The notes under the pieces: model-generated
What the model saw: only the letters and a program-made list of their open reading frames with translations
What the model was told of the DNA's origin: nothing
Database searches by the model: none
Translations under genes and position numbers: made by a program
DNA from: Pelagicoccus mobilis
Lineage (GTDB): Bacteria > Verrucomicrobiota > Verrucomicrobiia > Opitutales > Opitutaceae
Length of the DNA: 64,000 nt
Assembly: GCF_016595505.1 (NCBI RefSeq)
Contig: NZ_JAENIL010000003.1
Coordinates: forward strand, 62,001-126,000
Direction of reading: 5' to 3'
Shown here: positions 1 through 9,500 of the stretch, piece after piece
How positions within the stretch are numbered: the first letter of the stretch is position 1
How the letters are laid out: the number at the start of each line of letters is the position of its first letter

Positions 1-744
1 GTGAAGGGGCAGCGTTACCGATTTCCGAAACGTTCTCTCATCTGGTTTTTTCCATCGCAGGAGCATCAGCTGGTGGATCGCACTCAGGATGCCCGTTATT
101 ATGTGGCGGTGTTCAAACCGGAGATGATAAGGAAGGTTTGCGTGAGCGACCGTTATGCGGGGTTGTTGAAGGATAGGCCGGAGGTGGATGGTGTTTTGCA
201 CGCTGAGCTCGAACCAGGGGTCTACTCGGCCTTGGAATCTAGCTTGCCGGAGTTTTTGAAGGATGGACTGGATGCCGATCTACTGAATCAGGAAGCGGGA
301 TTTGGGTTGAGTGAGGACTTCTCCTTCGAGCATGGGGATCCGGACTTCTTGAATGCAGGTTTGCGGATTTTGCTGTTGCGGTGCTGGAGGATTCAGCTGG
401 AGAGGGGGGTGAGCGGGAAGCAGGTGAAGCTGCACGAGGCGGTGCGCAAGGCTTTGGACTTATTGGAGTCTGGCGAGTGTAGTGACGATTTGGATATGTT
501 AGCAGAGATCTGTGGAGTGAGCTCCGCTTACTTGAGTCGCAGGTTTCGGAAAGAGGTTGGCGTGACTTTGAGTCGCTATCGCAATTCGATCAAGCTAGGT
601 CGCTTTTGGAGTGTGTATCGTGAGTCGAAGGGGATTACTGTTTTGGAAGCAGCCTTTGAGGCGGGCTTTGGAAGCTACGCCCAATTTTATAGAGTGTTTG
701 TGAGCGCCTATGGGCAATCGCCTCGCGAGGTTTTTCGAGTGTGA
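1..744 (+). CDS. AraC-family transcriptional regulator (probably 5'-truncated by window edge)
   Basis: The C-terminal ~100 residues carry the two helix-turn-helix units of the AraC/XylS family: one around LAEICGVSSAYLSRRFRK and a second around EAAFEAGFGSYAQFYRVF, followed by the usual SPREV ending. The N-terminal ~140 residues look like a cupin-type effector domain but lack the first strands expected in full-length members (about 270-290 residues). The reading frame is open from base 1, where a GTG happens to lie, so the real start is probably upstream of the window. It sits just before an aldo/keto reductase on the same strand, which it could regulate; that is inference. The effector is unknown. 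Confidence 0.85.
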   Translation: MKGQRYRFPKRSLIWFFPSQEHQLVDRTQDARYYVAVFKPEMIRKVCVSDRYAGLLKDRPEVDGVLHAELEPGVYSALESSLPEFLKDGLDADLLNQEAGFGLSEDFSFEHGDPDFLNAGLRILLLRCWRIQLERGVSGKQVKLHEAVRKALDLLESGECSDDLDMLAEICGVSSAYLSRRFRKEVGVTLSRYRNSIKLGRFWSVYRESKGITVLEAAFEAGFGSYAQFYRVFVSAYGQSPREVFRV

Positions 745-883
745 GAGGCCATCTCGTCGACTTCGGAATAGATGCCGTGTGGAGTTGACCTCGTGTTGCT
801 TCTTTCTCTCGGGTGGCGAATATTGACAGCTGCGTGTTTGGAGGGCATAATTGGCGGATATTTCCTCAAAAAGATACCCCGAT

Positions 884-1855
884 ATGAAGCGAAGAGAATT
901 TGTTAGGAATGCGGCGATCGCCGGAGGTGGAATGTGGGCTTTGGGACATCTGTCCTCGGCCTGGGCTGCTGATGTGAAGTCGGCTGGCATGGCGTATGAA
1001 ACGCTTGGCCGGACGGGCGTTCGGGTTTCGAAGATCGGCTTGGGCTGCGCACCTCTGGGGCGTGATACGGCGAATGAGAAGGAGTCGGCGCGGATCGTTG
1101 ATCGCTGCATCGATGCGGGTATCAATTATTTCGATACTGCTCCGAACTACACGGCAGGGGAGTCGGAGCGTCATGTGGGCAATGCGTTGCGAGGGAAGCG
1201 CGACAAGGTCTTTTTGGTGTCGAAAACGGAGGAGGCTTCCTACGAGGGGACTTGGCGTTTGCTGGAGGCGAGCTTGAAGCATTTGAAGACGGACTATCTG
1301 GATCTGGTGCATCTGCACAACTTCGGGCACGAGGGGCGGTTTCCGAATCTGGATTTTCTTTTTAGCGACGAAGGGGCGATGGGGGCTTTGAGAAAAGCGA
1401 AGGAGAAGGGGATGATTCGTTTCATCGGGGCGAGCGGGCATCTGCATCCGAGCCGGTTTCACTATGCGATCGATTCGGAAGAAATCGATGCCTTGATGGT
1501 GGCGGTGAATTACATCAACCAGCACACCTACGATTTCGAACACAAGATTTGGACCCGTGCGGGCGACAAGAATTTGGGCTTGGTTTCGATGAAGGTGTTT
1601 GGCGGAGGGCGTCGGAAGTTTAAGATTCCGGAGGAGGATTACGAGATCGCGATGCGCTATACCTTGAGTCTTCCGAAACTGTCTACGGCGGTTATTGGGC
1701 TGGGCTCGGAGGCCTACTTGGAAAAGGCGCTAGAGACGTTGCGCCGGGTGAAGCCTTTGGATGACGACGAGTTTATCGAGGTGGCGCAGAGGGGCTTGGA
1801 GCTGGTGCGGAGCGACGCGAAATGGCGGGCGGCGCATGGGCAGCCGTTGACGTAG
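884..1855 (+). CDS. Tat-exported aldo/keto reductase
   Basis: The protein begins with a twin-arginine signal (KRREF followed by a hydrophobic stretch and an AWA-A type cleavage site), so export of a folded, cofactor-loaded enzyme is expected. The mature part is an NADP(H)-dependent aldo/keto reductase TIM barrel starting at YETLGRTGVRVSKIGLGCA. The catalytic tetrad is visible as the D and Y of FDTAPNY, the K of LVSKT and the H of LVHLHN. I chose ATG at 884 because it directly precedes the Tat motif; an in-frame TTG at 851 adds 11 unhelpful residues. Length (323 residues) is normal. The substrate cannot be told from sequence. It follows the AraC regulator after about 140 bp. Confidence 0.88.
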   Translation: MKRREFVRNAAIAGGGMWALGHLSSAWAADVKSAGMAYETLGRTGVRVSKIGLGCAPLGRDTANEKESARIVDRCIDAGINYFDTAPNYTAGESERHVGNALRGKRDKVFLVSKTEEASYEGTWRLLEASLKHLKTDYLDLVHLHNFGHEGRFPNLDFLFSDEGAMGALRKAKEKGMIRFIGASGHLHPSRFHYAIDSEEIDALMVAVNYINQHTYDFEHKIWTRAGDKNLGLVSMKVFGGGRRKFKIPEEDYEIAMRYTLSLPKLSTAVIGLGSEAYLEKALETLRRVKPLDDDEFIEVAQRGLELVRSDAKWRAAHGQPLT

Positions 1856-1874
1856 GTTGAGTTCTGGGTTGCGA

Positions 1875-1910
1875 CTGTCGGATCTGGTTGTTGGCAACGA
1901 CGGAGCGTTG
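1875..1910. repeat. Dispersed palindromic repeat, family 2 (copy A)
   Basis: This stretch shares CTGTCGGATC and GGTTGTTGGCAACGACGGAG with copy B at 2056-2099 and partly with copy C at 35539-35568. The core GGCAACG...CGTTG can fold as a hairpin; here the last bases after CGTTG differ (TGTC instead of CCCTCC), so the stem is shortened. It lies in the 249-bp gap between the aldo/keto reductase and the hydrolase. Confidence 0.6.
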
Positions 1911-2055
1911 TGTCTCGTTGTATGGCTGTAGGATTGTCAGGGTCTCGCTTTGCTCGACTTAGGGTTCGTTGCGCGAACGAAGGATTTGACGGATTTAGTG
2001 CTGAAGGCGCCTATGTTTTGCTCGGTATGGCGAAGCCGACCTGATGAGTTTGTTT

Positions 2056-2099
2056 CTGTCGGATCGGGTTGTTGGCAACGACGGAGCGTTGCCCTCCGG
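2056..2099. repeat. Dispersed palindromic repeat, family 2 (copy B)
   Basis: Second copy in the same gap, 145 bp from copy A. It contains a perfect 7-bp stem, GGCAACG and CGTTGCC, around a six-base loop, followed by CCTCCGGGGGG. The 3' part matches copy C at 35539-35568. It lies at the 3' ends of both flanking genes, a usual place for REP-like elements. Confidence 0.65.
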
Positions 2100-2104
2100 G
2101 GGGA

Positions 2105-2830
2105 TTACCTGAGGAAGTTGACGATGGCTTTGGCGATTTCGGGGTAGGCTTCTTTGCTGAACATATGCTCTTCGCCTGGGCGTTCGTAGAAGTCGGTTCG
2201 AGGCGAGGCGGTGGCGGCAAGGGCGTCGCGGCTGTCGGAAACGGGGACCACGTCGTCGTCGGTTCCATGGAAGAGGAGCCAGGGTTGGGTTATGCGTTGG
2301 GCAGCGTCGAGCGTATTGTGGATCTCGTGCGCGTTGTCCCAGGCTTTTTGCGAGAGGGGGCAGGCTGGCTCGTCCCACATGAAGCCGTCGCCGGGTGTTT
2401 GTTCGCCAAATTCGCGCTGAAAGAAGGCGGTCGTGTGGACCATGCCAGCGAGTGACACCAAGGTATGGATACGGTTTGGTTCGTTGGCGGCGACGAGTGT
2501 GCCTACGGCTCCCCCGAGGCTGTGACCGATATAGATGATGTGTCGGGATGTGTTGGATACGTGACCGAGAAGGTCGACGAGGTCCTCGGTCTGGGAGGTG
2601 ATGGTGCAGTCTTCGAAGCGGCCTTGGGACTTGCCGTTGCCGGCGAATGAGAAGCGTAGGGAGGGAATGCCGAGATTGGCGAGCTCCTCGGCGAGGCCTA
2701 CGACGAGGGGGCGGTCTTTGTTGCCTGTGATGCCGTGCCCGAGGAGGGCGAGGTAGGCGTCGTTGGGGGCGGAGTGAAAGGTGGCGTCGATGCGTTGGCC
2801 GTAGCGGTTGGAGAGGGTAGCGGTATTCAT
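2105..2830 (-). CDS. Alpha/beta-hydrolase (serine esterase/lipase-like)
   Basis: The sequence shows the nucleophile elbow GHSLGGA, an oxyanion-hole region at LGHGITGNKD, a late acidic residue in HGTDDDVVPV and the catalytic histidine in EEHMFS, all in the order expected for the alpha/beta-hydrolase fold. No signal peptide is seen, so it is probably cytoplasmic. The ATG at 2830 (MNTATLS) is preferred; a TTG at 2854 would add eight residues. It resembles the family of short esterases related to acyl-CoA thioesterase/peptidase S9-like hydrolases; the substrate is unknown. It is the last gene of a run of five same-strand genes starting with the porin-like gene at 6336, but nothing links its function to them. 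Confidence 0.82.
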   Translation of the reverse strand: MNTATLSNRYGQRIDATFHSAPNDAYLALLGHGITGNKDRPLVVGLAEELANLGIPSLRFSFAGNGKSQGRFEDCTITSQTEDLVDLLGHVSNTSRHIIYIGHSLGGAVGTLVAANEPNRIHTLVSLAGMVHTTAFFQREFGEQTPGDGFMWDEPACPLSQKAWDNAHEIHNTLDAAQRITQPWLLFHGTDDDVVPVSDSRDALAATASPRTDFYERPGEEHMFSKEAYPEIAKAIVNFLR

Positions 2831-2891
2831 GGCTTTGCGAGGAAAGATAGGCAAAGCGGACCGGGTCGCAACGCGGAAAGCGGATTGCTTG

Positions 2892-3383
2892 CTAATGCCC
2901 AGGGGGAGTTGGGTCGCTGGGGCCTGAAGCGTGGTGGGCGATGGTGGAGATGAGGGTGAGCGGAGAGTTGGTCGCTCCGTTTCGTTTTTGACCCTCTCCG
3001 ACGATGGCGATGGCGCCGGGGTTGCGATTTACGAATTCGATGAGCTCCTCGAGGTTGTTGAACTGTTTGGGCATCTTGCCGCGTCCGCTGAAGGCGATGC
3101 GTTGCCAGTGGTTTTTGAACTTGCTGGAGGTCATGCCGCTATAGCGGTTGAGAGCCTGTTCGGCTTCTGGGTCGTTTTTGAGGACGGCGATGAGGACTTC
3201 GTTCCCGTCCTCCCAGAAGCGTTCAGTGCCGGTGAGGATGGAGCGGATGTATTTCTCGTCTACGTTCGTCTGGTTCTCGGGATTGAGGACGATGGGGTCG
3301 GCGGAGAGCGCGACTGATGTGATCAGGAGCAAGGCGATTGTTAGCGCAGTCTGAAGGGGGGCTCGGTATCGAGATTCTGTCAT
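2892..3383 (-). CDS. Small periplasmic phosphate-binding-protein-like domain protein (copy 1)
   Basis: A 163-residue protein with an N-terminal signal peptide ending near ALSADPIVLN, followed by one lobe resembling the PstS-like domain (PBP-like superfamily): NPENQTNVDEKYIRSILTG, KNDPEAEQAL, SKFKNHWQRIAFSGRG and NPGAIAIVGEG are typical. At about 140 mature residues it is half the size of a true phosphate-binding protein. It is the second gene of a module (barrel protein then this gene) that is present twice in tandem. Copy 1 has a longer C-terminal tail (about 30 residues) than copy 2. The stop of the upstream barrel gene is 12 bp from this start, so co-translation is likely. The ligand is unknown. 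Confidence 0.75.
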   Translation of the reverse strand: MTESRYRAPLQTALTIALLLITSVALSADPIVLNPENQTNVDEKYIRSILTGTERFWEDGNEVLIAVLKNDPEAEQALNRYSGMTSSKFKNHWQRIAFSGRGKMPKQFNNLEELIEFVNRNPGAIAIVGEGQKRNGATNSPLTLISTIAHHASGPSDPTPPGH

Positions 3384-3395
3384 GGCTGGCTTGGG

Positions 3396-4631
3396 CTAGA
3401 AGGTGATAGTGCTTTTGGCGGCCCAGAGGGTCCAACTGTCTTGGCCCAGCACGGGGTTTTGTCCGTGCTGGTTAAAGAGGCGTCGGGTGCCTCTGATTGA
3501 GTGTGCCTCGAGCTTGAGGGTCCAGTTGTCTGTCGCGTCGTAGCGTAGGGAAATTTGTCGGTCTTTCTGGTGGCTCGCGTTCACGGTATCGAATTCGGGC
3601 TCCCAGTTATTGGGTTCTTCAGCGTAGGTGAGGCCGATTTCGAACGGGCCAAAACGGCGCGAGCCTTGAAGGTACCAGGCTCTGAAGTCGGGGTTGCGCC
3701 CTCTTGAAGGGATTGAAATCCCGCCGATAGATTGCTCGAGGGTAATGTCTGCGGTGGAGCTGTGGTACTCTGCTGCGAAGTTCCAGTTTCCCACGTAGTA
3801 TTCGATTGAGAATTGATCGAGCGCGAAGGAGGTATCGATCGCTTTGGAGATGAATTCGAGGCCAGCGAGATTGGGGTCTGGGATGTTTGAGGGGAAGGTT
3901 CCGTGACTGACGATATCGACGTCGTAATACTCCGATCTACCGTATCCGAGACGTAAGCCCTCAATCCCGGGCGAATACCAGAACTGAGCTCCAAAATTGG
4001 TGTTGGAGTCGATTGTCTCGATGTGGTTGTCGATGGTGAGGCGCGAGGTGGCGGTGAGTGTAAAACCCGCTAATCCACCTTCGGGGTCGATGTTGACGTG
4101 ACCTCCGTAGAGATTGTAGGTAAGCCGCTGGCGGCCGGGCAGGCCGAAAGTGCCGTAGATGGCTGCTCCGTCCAGGGAGGCGGAGAAGGCTCGGTAGCGC
4201 GGGTCGTAGACTCCGTGGGGGAGGATAATGGACGTGCGCGATATATCGATATCCTGGATGTGGGTGTAGAGTCCGAGTTCGCGTTTGATGCGCCCGGCTC
4301 GGATGCCAAATTCCTTGGAGTAGCTGTACTCAACGAAGAGGTAGTCGATGAATGGCTCGTAGTTTCCGTAGGGACCGAGCTCAAAGAGGAAGGCCTGACC
4401 GTTGAGGGTGGTGCGGTTGGCGGGAGTCCAGGAGGCGTTGAGGGCTGCTTCTACGAAGTCGGTGGTTCCCTCTTCGGTGTTGGCGAGATAGTTGTAGTGG
4501 GAGGATTCGAGATAGCCTGTGCTGATGAAGCCTCCTACTGAAAGCGTTTGCGAGAGGCCGCAGGTGCAGAACAGGCATAGGAGGGTCGCGTGCGCGAGTC
4601 CTCGTTTTGCTTCTTTTATGTGGGGGAGCAT
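3396..4631 (-). CDS. Porin-like outer-membrane beta-barrel protein (copy 1)
   Basis: A 411-residue protein with a signal peptide ending around CTCGLSQTLS, then alternating aromatic/polar strands typical of an outer-membrane barrel and a final strand ending in phenylalanine (WAAKSTITF), the usual BAM-recognition C-terminus. It has GYLESSHYNYLA near the N-terminus and GRIKRELGLYTHIQDIDISR in the middle, both nearly identical in the paralogue at 5104-6336. No defined substrate specificity can be read. Together with the downstream periplasmic domain protein it forms a tandemly duplicated two-gene module, suggesting a barrel plus soluble periplasmic partner, perhaps for phosphate or another oxyanion; that role is inference. 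Confidence 0.78.
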   Translation of the reverse strand: MLPHIKEAKRGLAHATLLCLFCTCGLSQTLSVGGFISTGYLESSHYNYLANTEEGTTDFVEAALNASWTPANRTTLNGQAFLFELGPYGNYEPFIDYLFVEYSYSKEFGIRAGRIKRELGLYTHIQDIDISRTSIILPHGVYDPRYRAFSASLDGAAIYGTFGLPGRQRLTYNLYGGHVNIDPEGGLAGFTLTATSRLTIDNHIETIDSNTNFGAQFWYSPGIEGLRLGYGRSEYYDVDIVSHGTFPSNIPDPNLAGLEFISKAIDTSFALDQFSIEYYVGNWNFAAEYHSSTADITLEQSIGGISIPSRGRNPDFRAWYLQGSRRFGPFEIGLTYAEEPNNWEPEFDTVNASHQKDRQISLRYDATDNWTLKLEAHSIRGTRRLFNQHGQNPVLGQDSWTLWAAKSTITF

Positions 4632-4662
4632 GTGGGAGTTGATTGACTGAGTTTTCCAGGCG

Positions 4663-5091
4663 CTAAAGGTCTGCTACGTTTACCCCTCGGAGCTCTTTGG
4701 CATCGGATACGATGGCGATTGCCCCGGGGTTTCGCTTCACGAATTCGACGAGGTCTTCTATGTCGCTGAATTGCTTTGGCATCTTGCCGCGTCCGCTGAA
4801 GGCGATGCGTTGCCAGTGGTTCTTGAATTTGCTGGCGGTCATACCGCTGAAGCGGTTGAGGGCTTGTTCGGCTTTGGGATCGTTTTTGAGGACGGCGATG
4901 AGGACTTCGTGACCGTTTTCCCAGAAGCGCTCGGTGCCGGTGAGAATCGACCGGAGGTACTCCTCGTTGACCGGGGTGTTGTTCTCCGGGTTGAGCAGGA
5001 TCGGATCGGCCGAGAGCCTGAGGCTCGCGACGAGGAGAAACGCGAGGGCGAGGGCGAAGCGCGGAATCGGTCTGTGGGGAGTATTGGTCAT
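4663..5091 (-). CDS. Small periplasmic phosphate-binding-protein-like domain protein (copy 2)
   Basis: 142 residues, with a signal peptide ending near LRLSADPILLN. It is clearly paralogous to the protein at 2892-3383: RSILTGTERFWE, EVLIAVLKNDP, SKFKNHWQRIAFSGRGKMPK and RNPGAIAIV are shared. It ends soon after the common domain, unlike copy 1. Its start is 12 bp downstream of the stop of the barrel gene at 5104, exactly the same spacing as in copy 1, so the whole two-gene unit was duplicated. Like copy 1 it covers only a half-domain of a PstS-like protein, so it may be a periplasmic adaptor rather than a classical ABC binding protein. No ABC transporter gene is next to it. Confidence 0.75.
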   Translation of the reverse strand: MTNTPHRPIPRFALALAFLLVASLRLSADPILLNPENNTPVNEEYLRSILTGTERFWENGHEVLIAVLKNDPKAEQALNRFSGMTASKFKNHWQRIAFSGRGKMPKQFSDIEDLVEFVKRNPGAIAIVSDAKELRGVNVADL

Positions 5092-5103
5092 CCGAGGTTC
5101 GCG

Positions 5104-6336
5104 TTAGAAGGTGAAGGTGCTTTTGGCGGCCCAGAGCGTCCAGTCGTCCTGGTCGAGCACGGGGTTCTGACCGTGCTGGTTGAAGAGTCGCTTGGTTCCC
5201 TCGATGGAGTGGACTTCGGCCTTGAGGGTCCAGTGGTCGTTTACGTCGTAGCGGACGGAGAGTTGGGTGTCTTTTTGGTAGGTGGCGTTGCCGACGTTTG
5301 TGTCGTTCTTGCTGAAGGGGGAGGAGGTGTAGGTGAGGCCGAACTCGAGCTTGCCGAACCGGCGCGAGGCGTTGGCGTACCAGACTTCGAATTCGGTAGG
5401 CGGGGTGGTGTCTGGGAAGAAGACGCCGCCGATGATGCGGTCGATGGTTGGCCCGACGTGGGACCATTGGTACTCGGCGGTGAAGTTCCAGTTTCCGAGG
5501 AAGTACTCGATGGAGAGCTGATCGATCTCGTAGGTCAGGTCTTGCCCGAGATTGATCAGCTCTTTGCCAGCTAGGAGTGGATCTGGAAGGGCGTCGGGGA
5601 ATTTGCCTTGAGTTGAGATGTCGATGCCGAAGTAGCGCGAGAGTCCGTAGCCGACGCGGAGGCCTTCGATGTTGGGATTGTACCAGAACTGGGCCCCGTA
5701 GGTCCCGTCCGCTTCCAGGGTCTTGATGCGGTTGTCTATGGTGGTGCGGGATATGGCTGTGAGGGAGAAGCCGGCGAGGCCGCCTTCTGGGTCGGCCTGG
5801 GCGAAGCCTCCATAGAGGTTGTAGGTGATGCGTTGGTCGCCGGGCAGGTTGAAGCTGCCGTACATGGAGGCTCCGTCGACTGAGGCGGAAAAGTCGCGGT
5901 AGCGCGGATCGTACATGCCGTGGGGAAGGAGGATGGAGGTGCGGGCGATGTCGATATCCTGGATATGAGTGTAGAGGCCGAGTTCGCGCTTGATGCGGCC
6001 GGCCCGGAAGCCGAGTTCCTTAGATTTGGCGTAGTCGACGAACAGATAATCGACCAGCGGGGTGTAGTTTCCGTAGGGACCGAGCTCGAAGAGGAAGGCT
6101 TGGCCGTTGATGGTGGTGCGATTGGCGGGGGTCCAGGATGCGTTGAGGCCGATCTCCACGAAGTCGAGAGTGCCTTTTTCGCTGTCGGCCAAGTAGTTAT
6201 AATGGGATGACTCGAGGTAGCCGACACTGACGAACCCTCCGGTTGAGAGGCTTTGGGCGTTCGTTTCTAGGGCGCTTCCGATCAGGGCTAGGGCTGATAG
6301 CAGGAAGGCGAGTGGGTGTTGTCTGAGCTCGGTCAT
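5104..6336 (-). CDS. Porin-like outer-membrane beta-barrel protein (copy 2)
   Basis: 410 residues with a signal peptide (cleavage probably near LETNAQSLS), repeated amphipathic strands and a C-terminal phenylalanine in WAAKSTFTF. It shares long identical stretches with copy 1, for example ASWTPANRTT, GQAFLFELGPYGNY and LYTHIQDIDI, and the same length, so the barrels are recent paralogues. It is the first gene of the probable minus-strand operon 6336 to 2105. Its 5' end faces the hybrid kinase at 6570 across a 233-bp gap that must hold both promoters; I could not pick convincing -35/-10 boxes there. Confidence 0.78.
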   Translation of the reverse strand: MTELRQHPLAFLLSALALIGSALETNAQSLSTGGFVSVGYLESSHYNYLADSEKGTLDFVEIGLNASWTPANRTTINGQAFLFELGPYGNYTPLVDYLFVDYAKSKELGFRAGRIKRELGLYTHIQDIDIARTSILLPHGMYDPRYRDFSASVDGASMYGSFNLPGDQRITYNLYGGFAQADPEGGLAGFSLTAISRTTIDNRIKTLEADGTYGAQFWYNPNIEGLRVGYGLSRYFGIDISTQGKFPDALPDPLLAGKELINLGQDLTYEIDQLSIEYFLGNWNFTAEYQWSHVGPTIDRIIGGVFFPDTTPPTEFEVWYANASRRFGKLEFGLTYTSSPFSKNDTNVGNATYQKDTQLSVRYDVNDHWTLKAEVHSIEGTKRLFNQHGQNPVLDQDDWTLWAAKSTFTF

Positions 6337-6569
6337 GAGGAAAGGTTCGGAAATGCTGGTAAGGCTTGAACCTTAGTGGTTTTACTGAGTGTCGTTGTGG
6401 TTGGTCCTTTATCGGAATGCTGTATAATGACTTGAATGTTAAAGATTTGTGACTGAAGTAGGTGGTCGGTATTCTTGCTGATTGGTGATTTGTTGCTTCA
6501 AGTGGTGGGGAATCTGTTCGTATAGAGTGACTAGGCGGAAACCCGAATTAATTAACGCCTCCCACTCCC

Positions 6570-9500
6570 GTGATTTCGTTTCGTAAGCTAGCAGCCGCTT
6601 TGATGAGCGGCTTCCTTCTCTTGTTTGGAGGAAGCCAGGCTGTGCATGGCTTTGATGGAAGGGGCTCCCCGATTTCTTCATGGATCCCGTCCGAGCTGAT
6701 CGGGGGGGAGAAGCGAGTGGGGCAGATCGGCGAGGATCGGGATGGAAGTATCTATCTCGTAGCGGGCTCTTCTCTCATGAAGGGCGATGGAGAGGGATGG
6801 AAGCGACTCACTCCGCCCAATGTCAGCCCGGTGGAGCGGGTCCTGTTTGCGGATGACGGGACGATTTACGTCGGCACGCGGGAGGGGCTGGGCGTGTTGG
6901 ATTCCTCTGGGGCGTTTGTTTCTATCGCGGACCGTTTTCCGGTGGAGTTGAGGGAGAACAGGGGCTGGCGGCCCGTTTTGTTTGATGAAGCGGGGACTCT
7001 ATTCGTAGTGACAGGCGAGAACGTGCTTTCGCTCTCTAAGGACGGGGAAGTGGAGGCTTGGTCTCTCGGAGGGCAGGTCGTGCAGCACTTTTTCGAACTG
7101 AATGGTGAGAAGTTCCTTACCTTCGTGGCGGGCGGCCTGCTTAGGCTCGAACCGGACGGAAAGATTGATCGATTGAAATCGATCAAGTGGAAGCGGGTTT
7201 CCGCTGCATGTGTTTTGGGGGACGGAGAGGCGATGCTGTCTGTTCGCGGGGTGGGGATCGCCCGTTTTGATGGCGAGAATCTGGAGGCTATTGGGCACCC
7301 GGACCACAGGCGGAGTTATACTTTTCTGGAGCCTTTGGACGATGGGCGTGTGATCGCTTTTACGGCCGACTCCGGGGTCTGGGTTTTGGACCGTCGAGGG
7401 TTTGGGCGCTTTAGGATCATGGAGTTGCAGGGGGTCGGGACGCGCCGGTTCCAGACGGCTCATGTTGCGAGCGACGGCAGCCTCTGGTTGGGGCATGGCT
7501 CAGGCATCTTTCGAGTCGATTTGAAGGCGCCGCTTTCGCTGTTCAACCACCGACATGGTCTGAGCGATCCTGTATCGCAAGTCATGGAGCTCGGCGGCGT
7601 GATGTACTTTGTCACGGATGGAGGGGTCTATCGGTTCCTCAACAAGCAGATGAAGCGGATGGTGCCCGTGGGCGAGATAGCGGATGAGCCCACTTTGGCT
7701 TACGTGGCGGGCGGCATGCTGGTGGCAAGTAGGGAACGCTTGGATTTAGTGAGCGAGCTGGGGAAGACGCGTGTATTGGGTTTTGGAAACTATCGATGCA
7801 TAGAGCCCTCGATTTTGGACCCGATGAAGGCGATCGCTGGGCTTCGTGACGGTATCCAGATTTGGGTACGTTCTGAAGACGAATGGAACGTGTCGAGCAC
7901 CTGTAAGGAGTTGGAGGGGGAGGGCGTTTTGACGATTGCTCAAAATTCGAAGGGAGAGTTTTGGCTGGAATTGGAGAGAGGGCGATTGGCTAGGGTCTCG
8001 AACCTGGGCGATGTGCCGCCTAAGGCGGAGGTATTTGCCGCTGGCGAGCTTGGGCTTCCGCCGACGGGTGCTCGCCCGTTTGCGGTTGGGGAAGGTTTTG
8101 TTTTCAAGACTAAGGGGGAGCGCTTGTTGCAGTGGAACGAGACGACGAGACGTTTTGCGGTGAGCGAGGATCACGAGCTGCTGACGGATGATCTGTTTCT
8201 TGCCAGTTTCAAGGTCATGATTTCTGATGAGGAGGGTAACTTCTGGGTGAACAAGTCGGCTAAGAGCGGTACATTGGCGCTCTTGCCTGCTGGTCCTTAT
8301 TTCAAGGGGCTTAGAAGTTTGGCTCAGGGGACTTCGCACCGGGCGAATACGTTCCATGTGAGCGGGGATGGCGTTCTTTGGGTGGGGAGCGACGCGGGTG
8401 TTGTGCGATCGGTTGTTTCGATGGATCCTCCGGGTATCCGAACGTTTGATACGAGAATACGAGATGTTTTTGATTTGGAGACGGGTAAGTCTGTTTTTAG
8501 CGGGGCGGAAATGGGGCGAGATGGCGAGTATGTGTTGCCGTATTCGAAGCGTTCTCTTCGGTTTATGTACTCTCTCGATGACTACGAGACTCCGGGGATG
8601 AATCAGTATCAGGTTTTTCTGGAGGGGTATCAGTCGGATTGGAGTGAGCCGTCAAGGGAGGCGTACAAGGATTTTACGAATCTTCCGTTTGGCGATTACG
8701 AGTTCCAGGTGATGGGGACGAATGACTATGGGGATGCCGGGGAAATCGCTCGTGTCGCGTTTCGTATCCAGCGTCCTTGGCATATGAGAATCGAGGCGTA
8801 TGTGTTTTATGTTCTGTCTTTGATGGGGGCTATTTGGGCGTGGTATTTGTTGAGGAGCCGGAACTTGCGTTTGAGTAATCTTGCTTTGACGAAGAATGTG
8901 GAGGAGAAGACGAAGGATCTGGCTCTAAAGAACAGCGAACTGGAAGTTGCTCTGGAGCAGGCGCATGAGATGAAGGTGAAGGCGGAGCATGCGGACCGGG
9001 CCAAGTCGGAATTTTTGGCGAACATGTCGCATGAGATCCGAACTCCTATGAACGGGATTCTTGGCATGTGTACCATTCTCTCGGATACGAAATTGTCTGA
9101 TGAGCAGGAGGGCTATCTCAGTACGGTGAGGAATTCGGGCGAGTCGCTCTTGACCATCATAAACGATATCTTGGACTACTCGAAGATCGAAGCTGGAAAG
9201 TTGGAGATCGAGCAGGTCGAGTTTGATGTCGGCGAATGCGTTGAGGAAGTTCTGGAGTTGCTCGCTCATGCGGCGGACTGCAAGGGGATCAACATGTATT
9301 GCGATTTAGAGCCTGGGCTTCCGCTGGAGCGAATTGGAGACTCCACACGTATTCGCCAGGTGATCGTGAACTTGGTGGGCAACGCTTTGAAGTTTACGGA
9401 GGAGGGCGAGATTTCGGTTTCGGTGAGAAGCGAGTCGAGCGAAAGGGGCGACCTTGTGCGCTTTGACGTTGTGGATACAGGGATTGGTATTCCGGAGGAG

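Noticed and set aside
851-883. Longer start (TTG 851) for the aldo/keto reductase
   Set aside because: The Tat signal starts at ATG 884; the extra residues do not fit a signal peptide.
1950-2147. Short plus-strand frame between the reductase and the hydrolase
   Set aside because: It runs through the family 2 repeat and into the hydrolase gene on the other strand; no domain or start signal.
6439-6681. Minus-strand frame of 80 residues in the divergent promoter region
   Set aside because: It overlaps the start of the hybrid kinase and has no recognisable features.
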